DNA of 64,000 bases, taken from the NCBI RefSeq assembly GCF_901709675.1, contig NC_051091.1, positions 12,250,967 to 12,314,966 on the forward strand. Reading direction: 5' to 3'. A program made the position numbers and the translations under genes. The stretch comes from Syngnathus acus (lineage: Eukaryota; Chordata; Actinopteri; Syngnathiformes; Syngnathidae). How positions within the stretch are numbered: the first letter of the stretch is position 1; every line of letters begins with the position of its first letter. This document shows positions 39,101 through 49,286 of this stretch, one piece after another. The notes under the pieces are model-generated. The model did not search any database. It was given only the letters and a program-made list of their open reading frames with translations, and was not told where the DNA came from.

Positions 39101-41445
39101 TAGTGAGATGACACGAGTCAGTTGCAAGATATTACCAGCACTTCTGTACCTCAAAGAGAGGATTGCAGGGCAAGGGTAAAGCCTCTCAAGTCTATCCATG
39201 TCCAGCGCTTCTGATAGTTTGCACTGGTAGACATAAGCCGGTATTGAGTTCCATCCCTAGTCCAATAGGACAACCTACCCACCAAGCATGGATATCCTGA
39301 AGAACGCCGATATCAATGTAGGTCAATCTTTTTTGCAGGAATGTTTCCATCAACCAAAGACCTCCATGATGGCAGCCTCTGCTGCTCTTTTAATCTGTTT
39401 GCCAGTCGATGACTCAAAGTTTCCTTGATGGGATGGAAATTCACGAAGCGCCATGACTGTTCATTTTACCTCACCTCCATTGTTTGACCCTGCTAGCGTC
39501 GAGCGCGTATCCATCAGGCAAGGAGCAGCCCGGAGGCAGCCGCTCTTCAGCCTCTCAGAGCTATTCGGATAGTATTGAAATGTGTGTAATTGGATTAGAC
39601 CAACCTTATTACCCCCTCTCTATTCCACCAGGCTCTTTTGTGAAATCTCAAGTGAAGAGATTTGACAACGGCGCTTTTTTACGCCGAAGAAGCCGACGGG
39701 AACGTAACAACTCTCGAGTACGTTTGCACGGAACGGGAATATCCCTGCAGGGGACCCCTGACTGACAGGACTCGGATTCATTTTGGGCTGTGAGTGACAC
39801 CGTACGAGATGCGACGCCATCTGGTTCAGAGCGACCGGGCTGAACTCGGGGCCAAGCATCACAGGAAGAGGTAAGGGGGGCCCCTGGAGTCATCATAAGT
39901 CACGTGGCGGAGTGGGCAGACATGACAGGCTACACGAATGGACGTTTCCGGCTTCAAAGAGCTGTCAGAGAACCATACTGTTATCGCTCTCAGGTGTGAG
40001 TTTGTTGCTCTGATCTCACCCCACTGCACATACCCTCTGCTGATACTACACAGGATTCCCACGTCGCTTCGATATTCAAATTCAAGTGCTTTTAAGATCG
40101 ATTTAAGTCTTTCCACAATTTTAATGCTGAGGGATATGATTTAAATTGTACATAACCTCGGTTTTCTGGGCTCATTAGGATCATTGCTTAGATGGAGCCT
40201 ATCAAAGGGCTCTTTTATTTTGAAATCAGTACATTGTACATAAATAATTAGAATCTGGGGCTCTTGGAGGAGGATGGAATAAAAATGTTCCATACACTCA
40301 TGGAAAATATTTTATTCACACTCATGGTTTGGTAAATGCCCATAGAGAGAGTTGTAGTAGGCTAGTAGCAACTATCCATGTGTCAAAAAGAAGCACATGA
40401 ACTTACTATTTTACATTTCTATTCAGCAGAACCATCACGACCCCCATTTTTCTTTGCCTGTATTCTCGTTTTGCAATTTCTTTTCCTTTCCACTTTGCTT
40501 TTAACCCAAAAACTTTTTACCGCTTCACTTTTGCCTCAGCGGCCTCCTTTCTGTCCCTTCCCTGCTCACTTTTAAATCTATGAATTTCTGAACATCATTT
40601 CTTGATTTTTTCCACGCCGGAGGGAGACATTCTCATTCCAGACCGTCGATTTCTCTTTCTCCCTTTACCACTCGTCACCTCATTTCCTCCTTGCCTCCCT
40701 CCCGCCTTCCCGAGTGAGTCTGGCGGACATGTAGAAGTTGGTGTGATGGGTTTTGTTGTGGTATGATGTGTGTGTGTCAGGTGGGGAAAAGTGCCCAAAC
40801 CAATGTCATTCCAAATCCAATCATGGCCATTGGAGATGTACTGTGACGCCCCTGTTCCCTTTAGGGATCCCGACTGTGGAATTAATCACGCCCCTGAGAG
40901 ACCTTTGCTCCTCGGGATGAATGTGCCTCATCCCCCCAAACACCACATGCTTTCAGAAGATACACTTCCATCCTTTTTTTTTTTAAAGACCAAATTAAAA
41001 AATGTCAGCGCTTTTCACTCTGAAGTGACCCTATCAACATCCAAATGAATGGTTGCCAAAAAGTCTTTGGTACTTATCATTTTGGCTTTTTGGGTGAATT
41101 AGGGATGTTCCTGGGACAGTTTGACTCAATGCATGTTTAATTATCTGTGTGTGGGGGGGCAACAAACATTGCTTGTATCTCATTATTAACTCAACTATAT
41201 AAGATTTCAAGCAATATTTACCTCACTACCTATCACACGTTTCAAGAAAATGTATTTGTTGGATAGAAACTCCCTTGCAAATTTACCAATTTTTAAATAT
41301 ACAAATACTGTATGTCCATTTTTTTTTCAGATTAAGGATGTATTTTTTTAAGGTAAAAACAGTAGTAGTAAAGTCATTATATTTGGATAGTAATAGAATT
41401 TTGATGAGAGAAGTGCGATCCAGCCTTGCCTAGTTTCCAGTTTTA

Positions 41446-41580
41446 CACATTCCACATCCATCAGTTTCTCTACCTCTTCTCAGGGTTGCCGATAAGCTGG
41501 AGAGTATCCCTTGGTGGCAAAAGAACCGGTGTCAACCTTGGACTGGTCGCCAATCAATCAGAAAGAACTCAAGCAACCTA
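41446..41580 (-). mobile_element. Old SINE/LINE 3'-tail remnant
   Basis: CATCCATCAGTTTCTCTACC, GCTGGAGAGTATCCC and CCTTGGACTGGTCGCCAATC follow the order of the 3' body of the SINEs in this window read on the minus strand (tail GGAT, TAAGCGG, GGCTCCAGC, then the CAACCGG region). Divergence is high, and the copy is clearly older than the SINEs at 13385 and 57102. Confidence 0.6.
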
Positions 41581-41595
41581 CCACAGACTTCTAAT

Positions 41596-41884
41596 CAGAG
41601 GCGTAGCCAAGCCGGGGCGAGCCGGGGCGGCGCCCCGGTTAGGACTCCCTGCGCCCCGGTTGAAAAAAATCGAGCTTTTTCGATTCTTCATTTTCATGCC
41701 GTTTTTTTCTTTCGGTCTTGCGCGAATGTGCTTGCGCTATTCTATGTGCGCGATGTTATCCATTCACCGTTTGCCTCCCGGACCCCGATGTTGTTTTAGC
41801 GATCAGCGAACGGCGTGGGTGATGTTCGATTTTTTTTCCTGTGGGCGTGCGCCCCTACTGGAAAAATTCCTGGCTACGCCTCTG
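41596..41884. mobile_element. hAT-type MITE with perfect 14-bp termini and 8-bp target duplication
   Basis: The element starts CAGAGGCGTAGCCA and ends TGGCTACGCCTCTG, perfect inverted repeats. It is flanked by CTTCTAAT on both sides (41588-41595 and 41885-41892). The 8-bp duplication and the CAGAGG terminus indicate hAT. It is 289 bp long with no transposase. The interior holds a GC-rich inner palindrome (GGGGCG/CGCCCC) and T-rich DNA. It sits about 200 bp from the donor of the exon at 42086-42202. Confidence 0.92.
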
Positions 41885-42085
41885 CTTCTAATCTATGGCC
41901 AATTTGAACTTAATGAACCTGAGGCATATATTGCTATGAAGGTTACATCATTTTCCATAGGGAAAATCATTTGTAAAATGAGCATCACAGATTGGTGTTG
42001 TGAGTCTCTGCTGCATTTATTTTAATGCCATTATGTTAACATGTCTGCATGGACTACAAAGTGCTTGAAGCATTTAGTCGCTTAC

Positions 42086-42202
42086 CTCCAGGGCTTTCCT
42101 CTTACTGTTTAGCAGCCTGGCAATGTCCCGTGCCACTCTCTCCACGAGGTCCTTGGGGTTGTTCCTCTTAATTTCAAACTGGCTCCTCTTCTCATTGTAA
42201 AT
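42086..42202 (-). CDS. cacna2d2: Alpha2/delta calcium channel subunit (cacna2d2-like), 117-nt exon (first in window)
   Basis: On the minus strand the acceptor TGTTTGCAG precedes 39 codons and the donor GTAAGC follows. The peptide starts IYNEKRSQFEIKRNNPKDLV and continues ERVARDIARLLNSKRKALE. It matches the family segment IY(K/E)..., NN/NEP..LVE, (A/G)DI..LL and KAL, which opens the mature extracellular alpha2 chain. ARDI and RNN recall alpha2/delta-1, while FE and the downstream exons fit alpha2/delta-2. The boundaries are phase 0 and the length is a multiple of three. The preceding exon, which should carry the conserved Trp and Met-Gln region after the signal peptide, was not found above 42202 and is probably outside the window. 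Confidence 0.9.
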
Positions 42203-42207
42203 CTGCA

Positions 42208-42221
42208 AACACACACACACA
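42208..42221 (-). promoter_or_regulatory. UG-rich tract immediately upstream of an exon acceptor
   Basis: On the transcript the acceptor of the 117-nt exon reads GUGUGUGUGUUUGCAG. Thus a UG repeat takes the place of much of the pyrimidine tract. UG-repeat RNA is a known binding site for CELF-family proteins and TDP-43, which can modulate use of nearby splice sites. Regulation here is inference. Confidence 0.5.
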
Positions 42222-42514
42222 AAGGGAGAAGCACAGCTCAGATTACACAGTGCACCTTGGTTTGTTTTAAGGGGATAAATAATTTAATCGCAGGGGAACA
42301 GCGCGCTTGCTCTAGAGTGAGCACAAACGATGGCAAACACGATCCGCCGAGCAGGCAAGCTCTCGTAAGCCTTGGCGCGGTAGCATAAGTAAACACGGAG
42401 CTAGGTCCTTAATGGCGCGACACTTAGCAGGGACAGCTGCGGTCTGGAACAAATTCAATAAACAGTAACTCATTTACCCTCCTCACTGTCCAAAATCCCG
42501 CGATTGAAAACTCT

Positions 42515-42800
42515 TTGGTTTGGAGTGAAACCTCATTTTTCGCCAGGTATGTGGTTCAGACGCACCCACAATAGATGAAAATCCACAATATGAAAAGTAA
42601 GTTCCAACCGATTAATCAGCTGTTTAGAAATATAGATATTTAAAATGTAGATATTTTTTTGCCAATTTTTATGGATTATTACATTAACACATGCACACGT
42701 TATATAACATAAGACAAAGCATTTAAAAAAAAAGGGCAAAAGAAATCTGGCTTTTACAGAAATACAGCAGCTCCTGCGTGTGTTTTACGATTTTACAGGA
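42515..42800 (-). repeat. Decayed interspersed repeat
   Basis: GCACCCACAATAGATGAAAATCC and CACAATATGAAAAG recall a common fish repeat (CCACGATAGATGAAAATCC, GCGATAT). No termini are clear, so the borders are approximate. Confidence 0.35.
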
Positions 42801-42991
42801 ATTCAACAACTCTCTCACATGCAAACATTTAAAAAAAAAAGTTCAATGTCGATACCGATAATTGTGCCTATCTTCGCAGACCAAAGCCAATATTCATTTG
42901 TAGTGAGAGCAAAAATATTGATTGAAAGATTTGGAATAATTCAAACTTCAACACTTATATTCAGTTAAATGTTTATTGCCAAAGGGGTCGG

Positions 42992-45900
42992 GTGCAGTGT
43001 AAGCTGGGTGGCGGCCAAAGGCCCCCCTCTGGAGCCAGGCCTGGAGGTGGTGCTCGAAGGCAAGCGCCTGGTGGCCGGGCCTTCGCCCATGGGGCCCGGC
43101 CGGGCATAGCCCGAAAGGAAAACGTGGGTCCCCCTTCCCATGGGCTCACCACCTGTAGGAGGGGCCAAAGGGGTCGGGTGCAAAGTGAGCTGGGCGGCGG
43201 GCAAAGGCGGGGACCTTGGCGGTCTGATCCCCGGCTGCAGAGGCTGGCTCTTGGGACATGGAATGTCACCTCTCTGGCTGGAAAGGAGCCCGAGCTGGTG
43301 TGCGAGGCAGAAAAGTTCCGACTAGACATAGTCGGACTTGCCTCCACGCACAGTTTGAGTTCCGGTACAAGCCCTCTCGAGAGGGGCTGGACTCTCTTCC
43401 ACTCTGGAGTTGCCCACGGTGAGAGGCGTCGAGCAGGTGTGGGTATACTTATTGCCCCCCGGCTGGGCGCCTGCACATTGGGGTTCACCCCGGTGAACGA
43501 GAGGGTAGCCTCCCTCCGCCTTCGGGTGGGGGGACGGGTCCTGACTGTTGTTTGTGTCTATGCACCAAACGGCAGCTCAGAGTACCCACCCTTCTTGGGG
43601 TCCCTGGATGAAGTGCTGGAGAGCGCTCCTTCTGGGGACTCCATCGTTCTACTGGGTGACTTCAATGCTCACGTGGGCAATGACAGTGAGACCTGGAAGG
43701 GCGTGATTGGGAGGAACGGCCCCCCCGATCTGAACCCGAGCGGTGTTCTATTATTGGACTTCTGTGCTCGACACGGATTTTCTATAATGAACACCATGTT
43801 CAAACATAAGGGTGTCCATGTGTGCACTTGGCACCAGGACACCCTAGTCCGCAGTTCGATGATCGACTTTGTAGTCGTGTCATCGGATTTGCGGCCGCAT
43901 GTTTTGGACACTCGGGCGAAGAGAGGGGCGGAGCTGTCAACTGATCACCACCTGGTGGTGGGTTGGCTCCGATGGTGGGGGAAGATGCCGGTCCGACCTG
44001 GCAGACCCAAACGCTCTGTGAGGGTCTGCTGGGAACGTCTGGCGGGATCCCCTGTCAGGAAGAGCTTCAACTCCCACCTCCGGCAGAGCTTTTCCCATGT
44101 CCCGGGGGAGGCGGGGGACATTGAGTCCGAGTGGACCATGTTCCGCGCCTCCATTGTTGAGGTGGCCGACCGGAGCTGTGGCCGTAAGGTCGTTGGTGCT
44201 TGTCGTGGCGGCAATCCCCGAACCCGCTGGTGGACACCGGGGGTAAGGGATGCCGTCAAGCTGAAGAAGGAGTCCTATCGGGCCGTTTTGGCCTGCGGGA
44301 CTCCGGAGGCAGCTGACAGGTACCGGATGGCCAAGCGGAACGCGGCTTCGGCGGTTGCTGAGGCAAAAACCCGGGCGTGGGAGGAGTTTGGCGAGGTCAT
44401 GGAGAATGACATCCGGACGGCTTCGAGGAAATTCTGGTCCACCATCCGGCGTCTCAGGAGGGGGAAGCAGTGCAACATCAACACTGTTTACAGTGGGGAT
44501 GGCGTGCTGCTGACCTCGACTTGGGACGTCGTGAGTCGGTGGGGAGAATACTTGGAAGACCTCCTCAATTCCACCTACACGCCTTCCATTGTGGAAGCAG
44601 GGCCTGGGGACTCTGAGGCGGACTCTCCAATATCTGGGGTCGAAGTCACTGAGGTAGTTAAAAAACTCCTTGGTGGCAAGGCCCCGGGGGTGGATGAGAT
44701 CCGCCCGGAGTTCTTAAGGGCTCTGGATGTTGTGGGGCTGTCATGGCTGACACGCCTCTACAACATTGCGTGGACATCGGGGACAGTGCCTCTGGATTGG
44801 CAGACTGGGGTGGTGGTTCCCCTCTTTTAGAAGGGGGACTGGAGGGTGTGTTCCAATTACAGGGGAATCACACTCCTCAGCCTCCCTGGTAAGGTCTATT
44901 CAGGGGTGCTGGAGAGGAGGGTCCGTCGGGAGGTCGAACCTCGGATTCAGGAGGAGCAGTGTGGCTTTCGTCCTGGCCGTGGAACAGTGGACCAGCTCTA
45001 CACCCTCGGCAGGATCCTCGAGGGTGCATGGGAGTTCGCCCAACCAGTCCACATGTGTTTTGTGGACTTGGAGAAGGCGTTCGACCGTGTCCCTCGGGAG
45101 GTTCTGTGGAGGGTGCTTCGGGAGTACGGGGTGCCGAGCCAACTGATAAGAGCGGTTCGGTCCCTGTATCACCGATGCCAGAGTTTGGTCCGCATTTCCG
45201 GCAGTAAGTCGGATTCGTTCCCAGTGAGGGTTGGACTCCGCCGAGGCTGCCTTTTGTCACCGATTCTGTTCATAATTTTTATGGACAGAATTTCTAGGCG
45301 CAGCCGAGGCGTTGAGGGGGTCCGGTTTGGGGACCTCAGCATCGCGTCTCTGCTTTTTGCAGACGACGCGGTGCTGTTGGCTTCTTCAGGCCGTGATCTC
45401 CAGCTCTCACTGGAGCGGTTCGCAGCCGAGTGTGAAGCGGTCGGGATGAGGGTCAGCACCTCCAAATCCGAGTCCATGGTCCTCGATCGGAAAAGGGTGG
45501 AATGCCCTCTCCGGATCGGGGATGAGATCCTGCCCCAAGTGGAGGAGTTTAAGTATCTTGGGGTCTTGTTCACGAGTGGGGGAGGATGGAGCGCGAGATC
45601 GACAGGCGGATCGGTGCAGCGTCGGCAGTAATGCGGACTCTGTACCGGTCCGTCGTGGTAAAGAGAGAACTGAGCCAAAAGGCAAAACTCTCAATTTACC
45701 GTTCGATTTACGCTCCTACCCTCACCTATGGTCACGAGCTATGGGTCGTGACCGAAAGAACGAGATCCCGGATACAAGCGGCCGAAATGAGTTTTCTCCG
45801 CAGGATGTCCGGGCTCTCCCTTAGAGATATGGTGGAGGGAAGTCTGGGAGTCCCTCCTGAAGCTGCTGCCCCCGCGACCCGACCCCGGATAAGCGGAAGA
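42992..45900 (+). pseudogene. LINE endonuclease/reverse transcriptase ORF, inactivated
   Basis: The 612-residue first segment contains endonuclease motifs ([45 protein letters not shown]), a basic linker, and the start of the RT ([27 protein letters not shown]). An in-frame TAG at 44828-44830 follows, where a Lys codon is expected. The same frame continues through SNYRGITLLSLPGKVY, EEQCGFRPGRGTVDQL, VDLEKAFDRVPR, the catalytic FADD at about 45356 and EFKYLGVLF. A one-base loss near 45580 shifts the frame, and the next frame reads MEREIDRRIGAASAVMRTLY to SFLRRMSGLSLRD. The sequence then jumps to the terminal VPPEAAAPATRP region, so the usual C-terminal segment is deleted. One nonsense change, one frameshift and one deletion mark a dead but not ancient copy. 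The start codon is uncertain. Confidence 0.9.
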
Positions 45901-45903
45901 AGA

Positions 45904-45948
45904 TGGATGGGTGGATGGATGGATGGATGGATGGATGGATGGATGGAT
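45904..45948. repeat. GGAT microsatellite (LINE tail)
   Basis: About eleven GGAT units form the 3' end of the LINE and run straight into the target duplication. Confidence 0.95.
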
Positions 45949-46464
45949 AAATGTTTATTTACCAGCTTTCAGTTTGCTTAAAGCTGTTTTCTTTCATTTT
46001 AGACAGAAGACCATTTTGTTTAGAAACAGCCAAACAATCAGTACTATCCGATTACTCGATGGGATAATCGGTAGAATAACAGATTTAGGAAAAAAAATAC
46101 AGCCCCTTGCCAGCAGAACATCCTCTTTCCGTAAAATGTCGCAAAATACCCGCTCTACCAAGTGGGCCTATAAAGTCGTGCACGATTGCCTCAGTCACAT
46201 TACTCCTGAAGTTGCAAACGTAAGCATTCCTTCAAATAAAATTCCATACGTCAAAGTGATGTGCTGATGTGCAGCAAGAGGGAAAACAAAGGCATGGCTC
46301 TGGCTCTCTCTCTATATCAAGCTGAAAGCTGGGCAGACAGCCATTGGCCCAGTGAGCTGACACATCTGGTCCCAGAGGTTCCGACAGCGCCAGCCGAGCA
46401 CTCTGATGAGATTTACTTAGCCTTGCTCTTATTCTGGCCAGGCCCTGAGGGATCACAGATTGTG

Positions 46465-46497
46465 ATTATGTCACCTTCCAGCAAAAGGTGACATAAT
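46465..46497. repeat. Perfect 13-bp inverted repeat with 7-nt loop
   Basis: The left arm ATTATGTCACCTT (46465-46477) and the right arm AAGGTGACATAAT (46485-46497) are separated by CCAGCAA. It would form a stable hairpin in RNA from either strand. No gene is adjacent, so a role as terminator or microRNA precursor is unsupported; the arms are too short for a typical pre-miRNA. Confidence 0.85.
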
Positions 46498-47585
46498 GAG
46501 CATGAGGTACATATAATTCCAAAAGAACAAGCTATAAGCAAAGCTAACTTTTGTCGGTCCCAGTGAATAATTACGTGAAATGCCTGACTCCAAGTTAAAT
46601 TTGTTTTCAAATCAATAATTTTGCTCATGTGCTCCGCCTCAATTTGGAAGATTCACTATTAGCAAGCTTGCAGGTGAGGGAGGAAATTAAACATGTCGCT
46701 ATAAATTAGGAGTCTTCTTCTACTATAATCGTACTAAATGTCATGGGCAATTTTCAACAACGAACAATCTGAACCTGGCAATAAATAATCAGCAGGAGTA
46801 GGCACAAAAACCTCTGCTACAATAATGCAAAACAAATTCCTCCTTAAATTGCTAAAAGTAAAAATCATAGGGTCAAAAAAAATAAAAAATAACATATGAC
46901 TTCTACTAGACGTAGTTTTGAAATCAATAAAATAACTGTGTTTAGGAATAACCACTTTAATATCTATAATTTATTTTTATTTTTATGATCGACCAGCTCT
47001 AGCGTGAAGCCATAAAATACATTGTCTCGTTGGTGACATTCTCACAAATATCAGTGATGACAGGTCAGTCAGTATTCTGTATGAGCTCCTTCTGTTTGAT
47101 CAAGCTTGACACAAGCGTAATGGATCCGCCTGCTCAGTTTTTCACAACTGCTGTAGCCCATGTTTATTTGCCATCACTTACTGCCACATAAACAGAAAAG
47201 CAATTGTGTTTCCTACATTGTATTTGTCACTTCATTGTGTTTTAATAATAGATGCTGAAAATCCCGCCAGACAGTTACCTAAGCAGTCAATTTAATTATT
47301 ATTAATTATGTGTACACAGTTGGAACATGAACATCTACTGTTTACATTTGGTTTAATTGATTGTACGCGTCACGACCTGCAGTATTGATCGTAATTAAAT
47401 CGGTCGTTTAAACTGCACTGTAAGAAGACTATATTTTGGTTACTGGTTGCCCCTGGCTGACAACAACAATCAACTCGCTAACCTCACCATGCATAATTCA
47501 TATTCAAATGAAAGTTAACTTTATATGGGGCATCTCTATTTATAAATCATGAGCATGGTCATGTTTGTTATTGGAGGGCATTAGA

Positions 47586-47680
47586 CCAGTGGTTCCTACA
47601 TGGGGGTACGTGAGATTTTAAAACATATTTTCAAAGTGGCATTCGTGCAAACATCCTTTCAAAATATCATGATTATTATT
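47586..47680 (+). mobile_element. Possible hAT left-end remnant
   Basis: CAGTGGTTCCTACATGGGGG followed by TACGTGAG resembles the start of fish hAT elements (CAGTGGTTCCCAA, then a GGGGTACG block). No right end or target duplication was found. Confidence 0.4.
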
Positions 47681-48666
47681 AATCAATATTCAGCATTTTT
47701 TTTATTTTATTTTAAGTATGATACTCTTTATCTTAAAAACACAGTGTCACCCAAACCCCCCCAGCGTGGTATATCCCAATCATTTGAAAAGCAAATTCAC
47801 CGTAACATGACTGTCGTGTTGTCCATTAAAAAAATTTCAAAGATGTTCATTTATTCTTGGATTAAAACGTCTATTAGTGCTAATCAGTCATGCAAATGGC
47901 TTGAGGCTGCGAAGCCTGGGCAGCATTCTGCGCCGGCCTGTCATCCTCCGACGAGAGGTGGCTCGGCAGACCGCCGCTGACGGCCAATCAAACCTTCTGC
48001 TGTTGACACTTTACACAGGATACGACACCGGTGACTGCCAATTGCCACCAATATGCTTTAGTTGGCACGGAGGACGCAAGTGAATGAAACTCGCACATTG
48101 ACGCGCTTGTGCACATCACACACATTCTGTCATGCTCGTCATTAAGCCGTGATGACGGGTTCCAGTGTGCCAAAAACTCAAGAGTGGCACTGTAAACAAA
48201 CAGATGGGAAGACAGAGGGTTGGGGGATGCCAGAAAAAAAAAAAAGTCCCTCCGCAGGCAAGTCCAAATGTCCATCATTTTACTACCAACATGATAGGGC
48301 TGAGCTATTAATCAAATTCAAATTGTCAATTGTACAATTTAATTTTTCAAATCATAAAGGGTGGAATTTAGAAGCGCAAATTAAATCTCTGCACAGATTT
48401 GTTTGAATTATTAAGAGTTTACACTTCACTTGACTGAGCCTAAGGTGGCTGGAAATAGTAACATGAGTCGGTACCACAGACAATAACTGAAATATTGAGT
48501 TTATAGTCATAGCTAATTAGTCTTACATTGCAGCAAGTGCACATTGTCGTCTGCCGTCTTTAGTTAGCAACACATACTAACGCAGTTGCATTCCTCTGTG
48601 AATTAAGCCTTCCCGACAGCTTGTGTCCATGTTTTCCCACCGCTGACACTCATCATCAGTCTGTTT

Positions 48667-48686
48667 CTCTCTCTCTCTCTCTCTCC
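48667..48686. repeat. CT microsatellite
   Basis: A run of CT dinucleotides. Confidence 0.9.
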
Positions 48687-49243
48687 GCTGTCTCATTAAG
48701 GCATACGACTCTTCCCCAAAACATGACATCAAGTGTAGCCGTCAACGTCTCCTCTTCCCGCTAAATTCGTCTGGCCTACTGCAGGCGTGGGCTTTTATTC
48801 AACTGCGTGAAGCTTCTGGTGTGTTGTGTCTTATCAAGCTCCCCGTGGAGGGGCTGCTGCCGCTCTCGGGGAGCTGAAAGAAGCCCGGTCCGCTCAGCCG
48901 AGTCCACTAATATTCCTTAATGATGCGGCATCTGTCTCTGTCAAGCAGCCAGACACGAGGCCTATTGTGGGAGACTTCGCAAGGAGATAAGCAGTCCTCC
49001 CTTCTCGACACAGCAGGACAAACACATTAACAATAACAGCTTTACCGGTAAAATGTATCAATAAGTCAAAAAGATGTTCTTTCTGTAGTTTTAAAATTTC
49101 AACTTTTATCTGTAGCAGTTATATTAGACTAAATTTGACTTTTGGATTTTTTGGGGGTTATTCACCTGTGAAAATAGTTTGCAATTCTTCATAAAATAGG
49201 CTTTTAATTGTTTATTTTCACTTACCAGTTTATTGTCAAACTG

Positions 49244-49286
49244 TGAATGGTTGTTTGTCTGTACTGGACGGGCCAACAACCATTCA
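49244..49286. repeat. 12-bp inverted repeat
   Basis: TGAATGGTTGTT (49244-49255) and AACAACCATTCA (49275-49286) flank a 19-nt spacer. The left arm with GTTTGTCTGTA resembles a stretch of the SINE body, so this may be a piece of decayed repeat. Confidence 0.7.

Larger units (their letters stand above)
21919..42085 (-). other. Intron between exons 42086-42202 and 21859-21918
   Basis: This 20.2-kb intron holds a long GT microsatellite at 22262-22287, poly-C and poly-G tracts, a 0.8-kb MITE at 27478-28269, a hAT end fragment at 28324-28390, a GT repeat at 36145-36165, an old SINE or LINE tail at 41446-41580 and a hAT MITE at 41596-41884. Elsewhere it appears to be single-copy AT-rich DNA. GC-richer islands near 25960-26110 and 31840-31990 carry no supported exon. 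No coding region was recognised. Confidence 0.7.
42978..45948 (+). mobile_element. Non-LTR retrotransposon (LINE, RTE-like, APE endonuclease plus reverse transcriptase)
   Basis: The insertion is delimited by an 11-bp target duplication AAATGTTTATT at 42967-42977 and 45949-45959. The 5' part contains a GC-rich tandem unit (GCCAAAGGGGTCGGGTGCA at 42978 and again at 43163, period 185 bp). The coding region carries an apurinic-like endonuclease followed by a reverse transcriptase. The 3' end reads CCCGCGACCC, GGATAAGCGG and a (GGAT)n tail, with no poly-A. The C-terminal coding part is shortened by an internal deletion just before the tail. Microsatellite tails and a single APE-RT ORF are typical of RTE-type elements in fish. 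The exact clade is uncertain. Confidence 0.93.

Noticed and set aside
41426-42025. 199-residue plus-strand ORF
   Set aside because: It runs across a SINE remnant and a hAT MITE, with no family similarity or splice support.
42973-45694. Several minus-strand and out-of-frame ORFs over the LINE
   Set aside because: Shadows of the GC-rich LINE coding strand; none has recognisable motifs.
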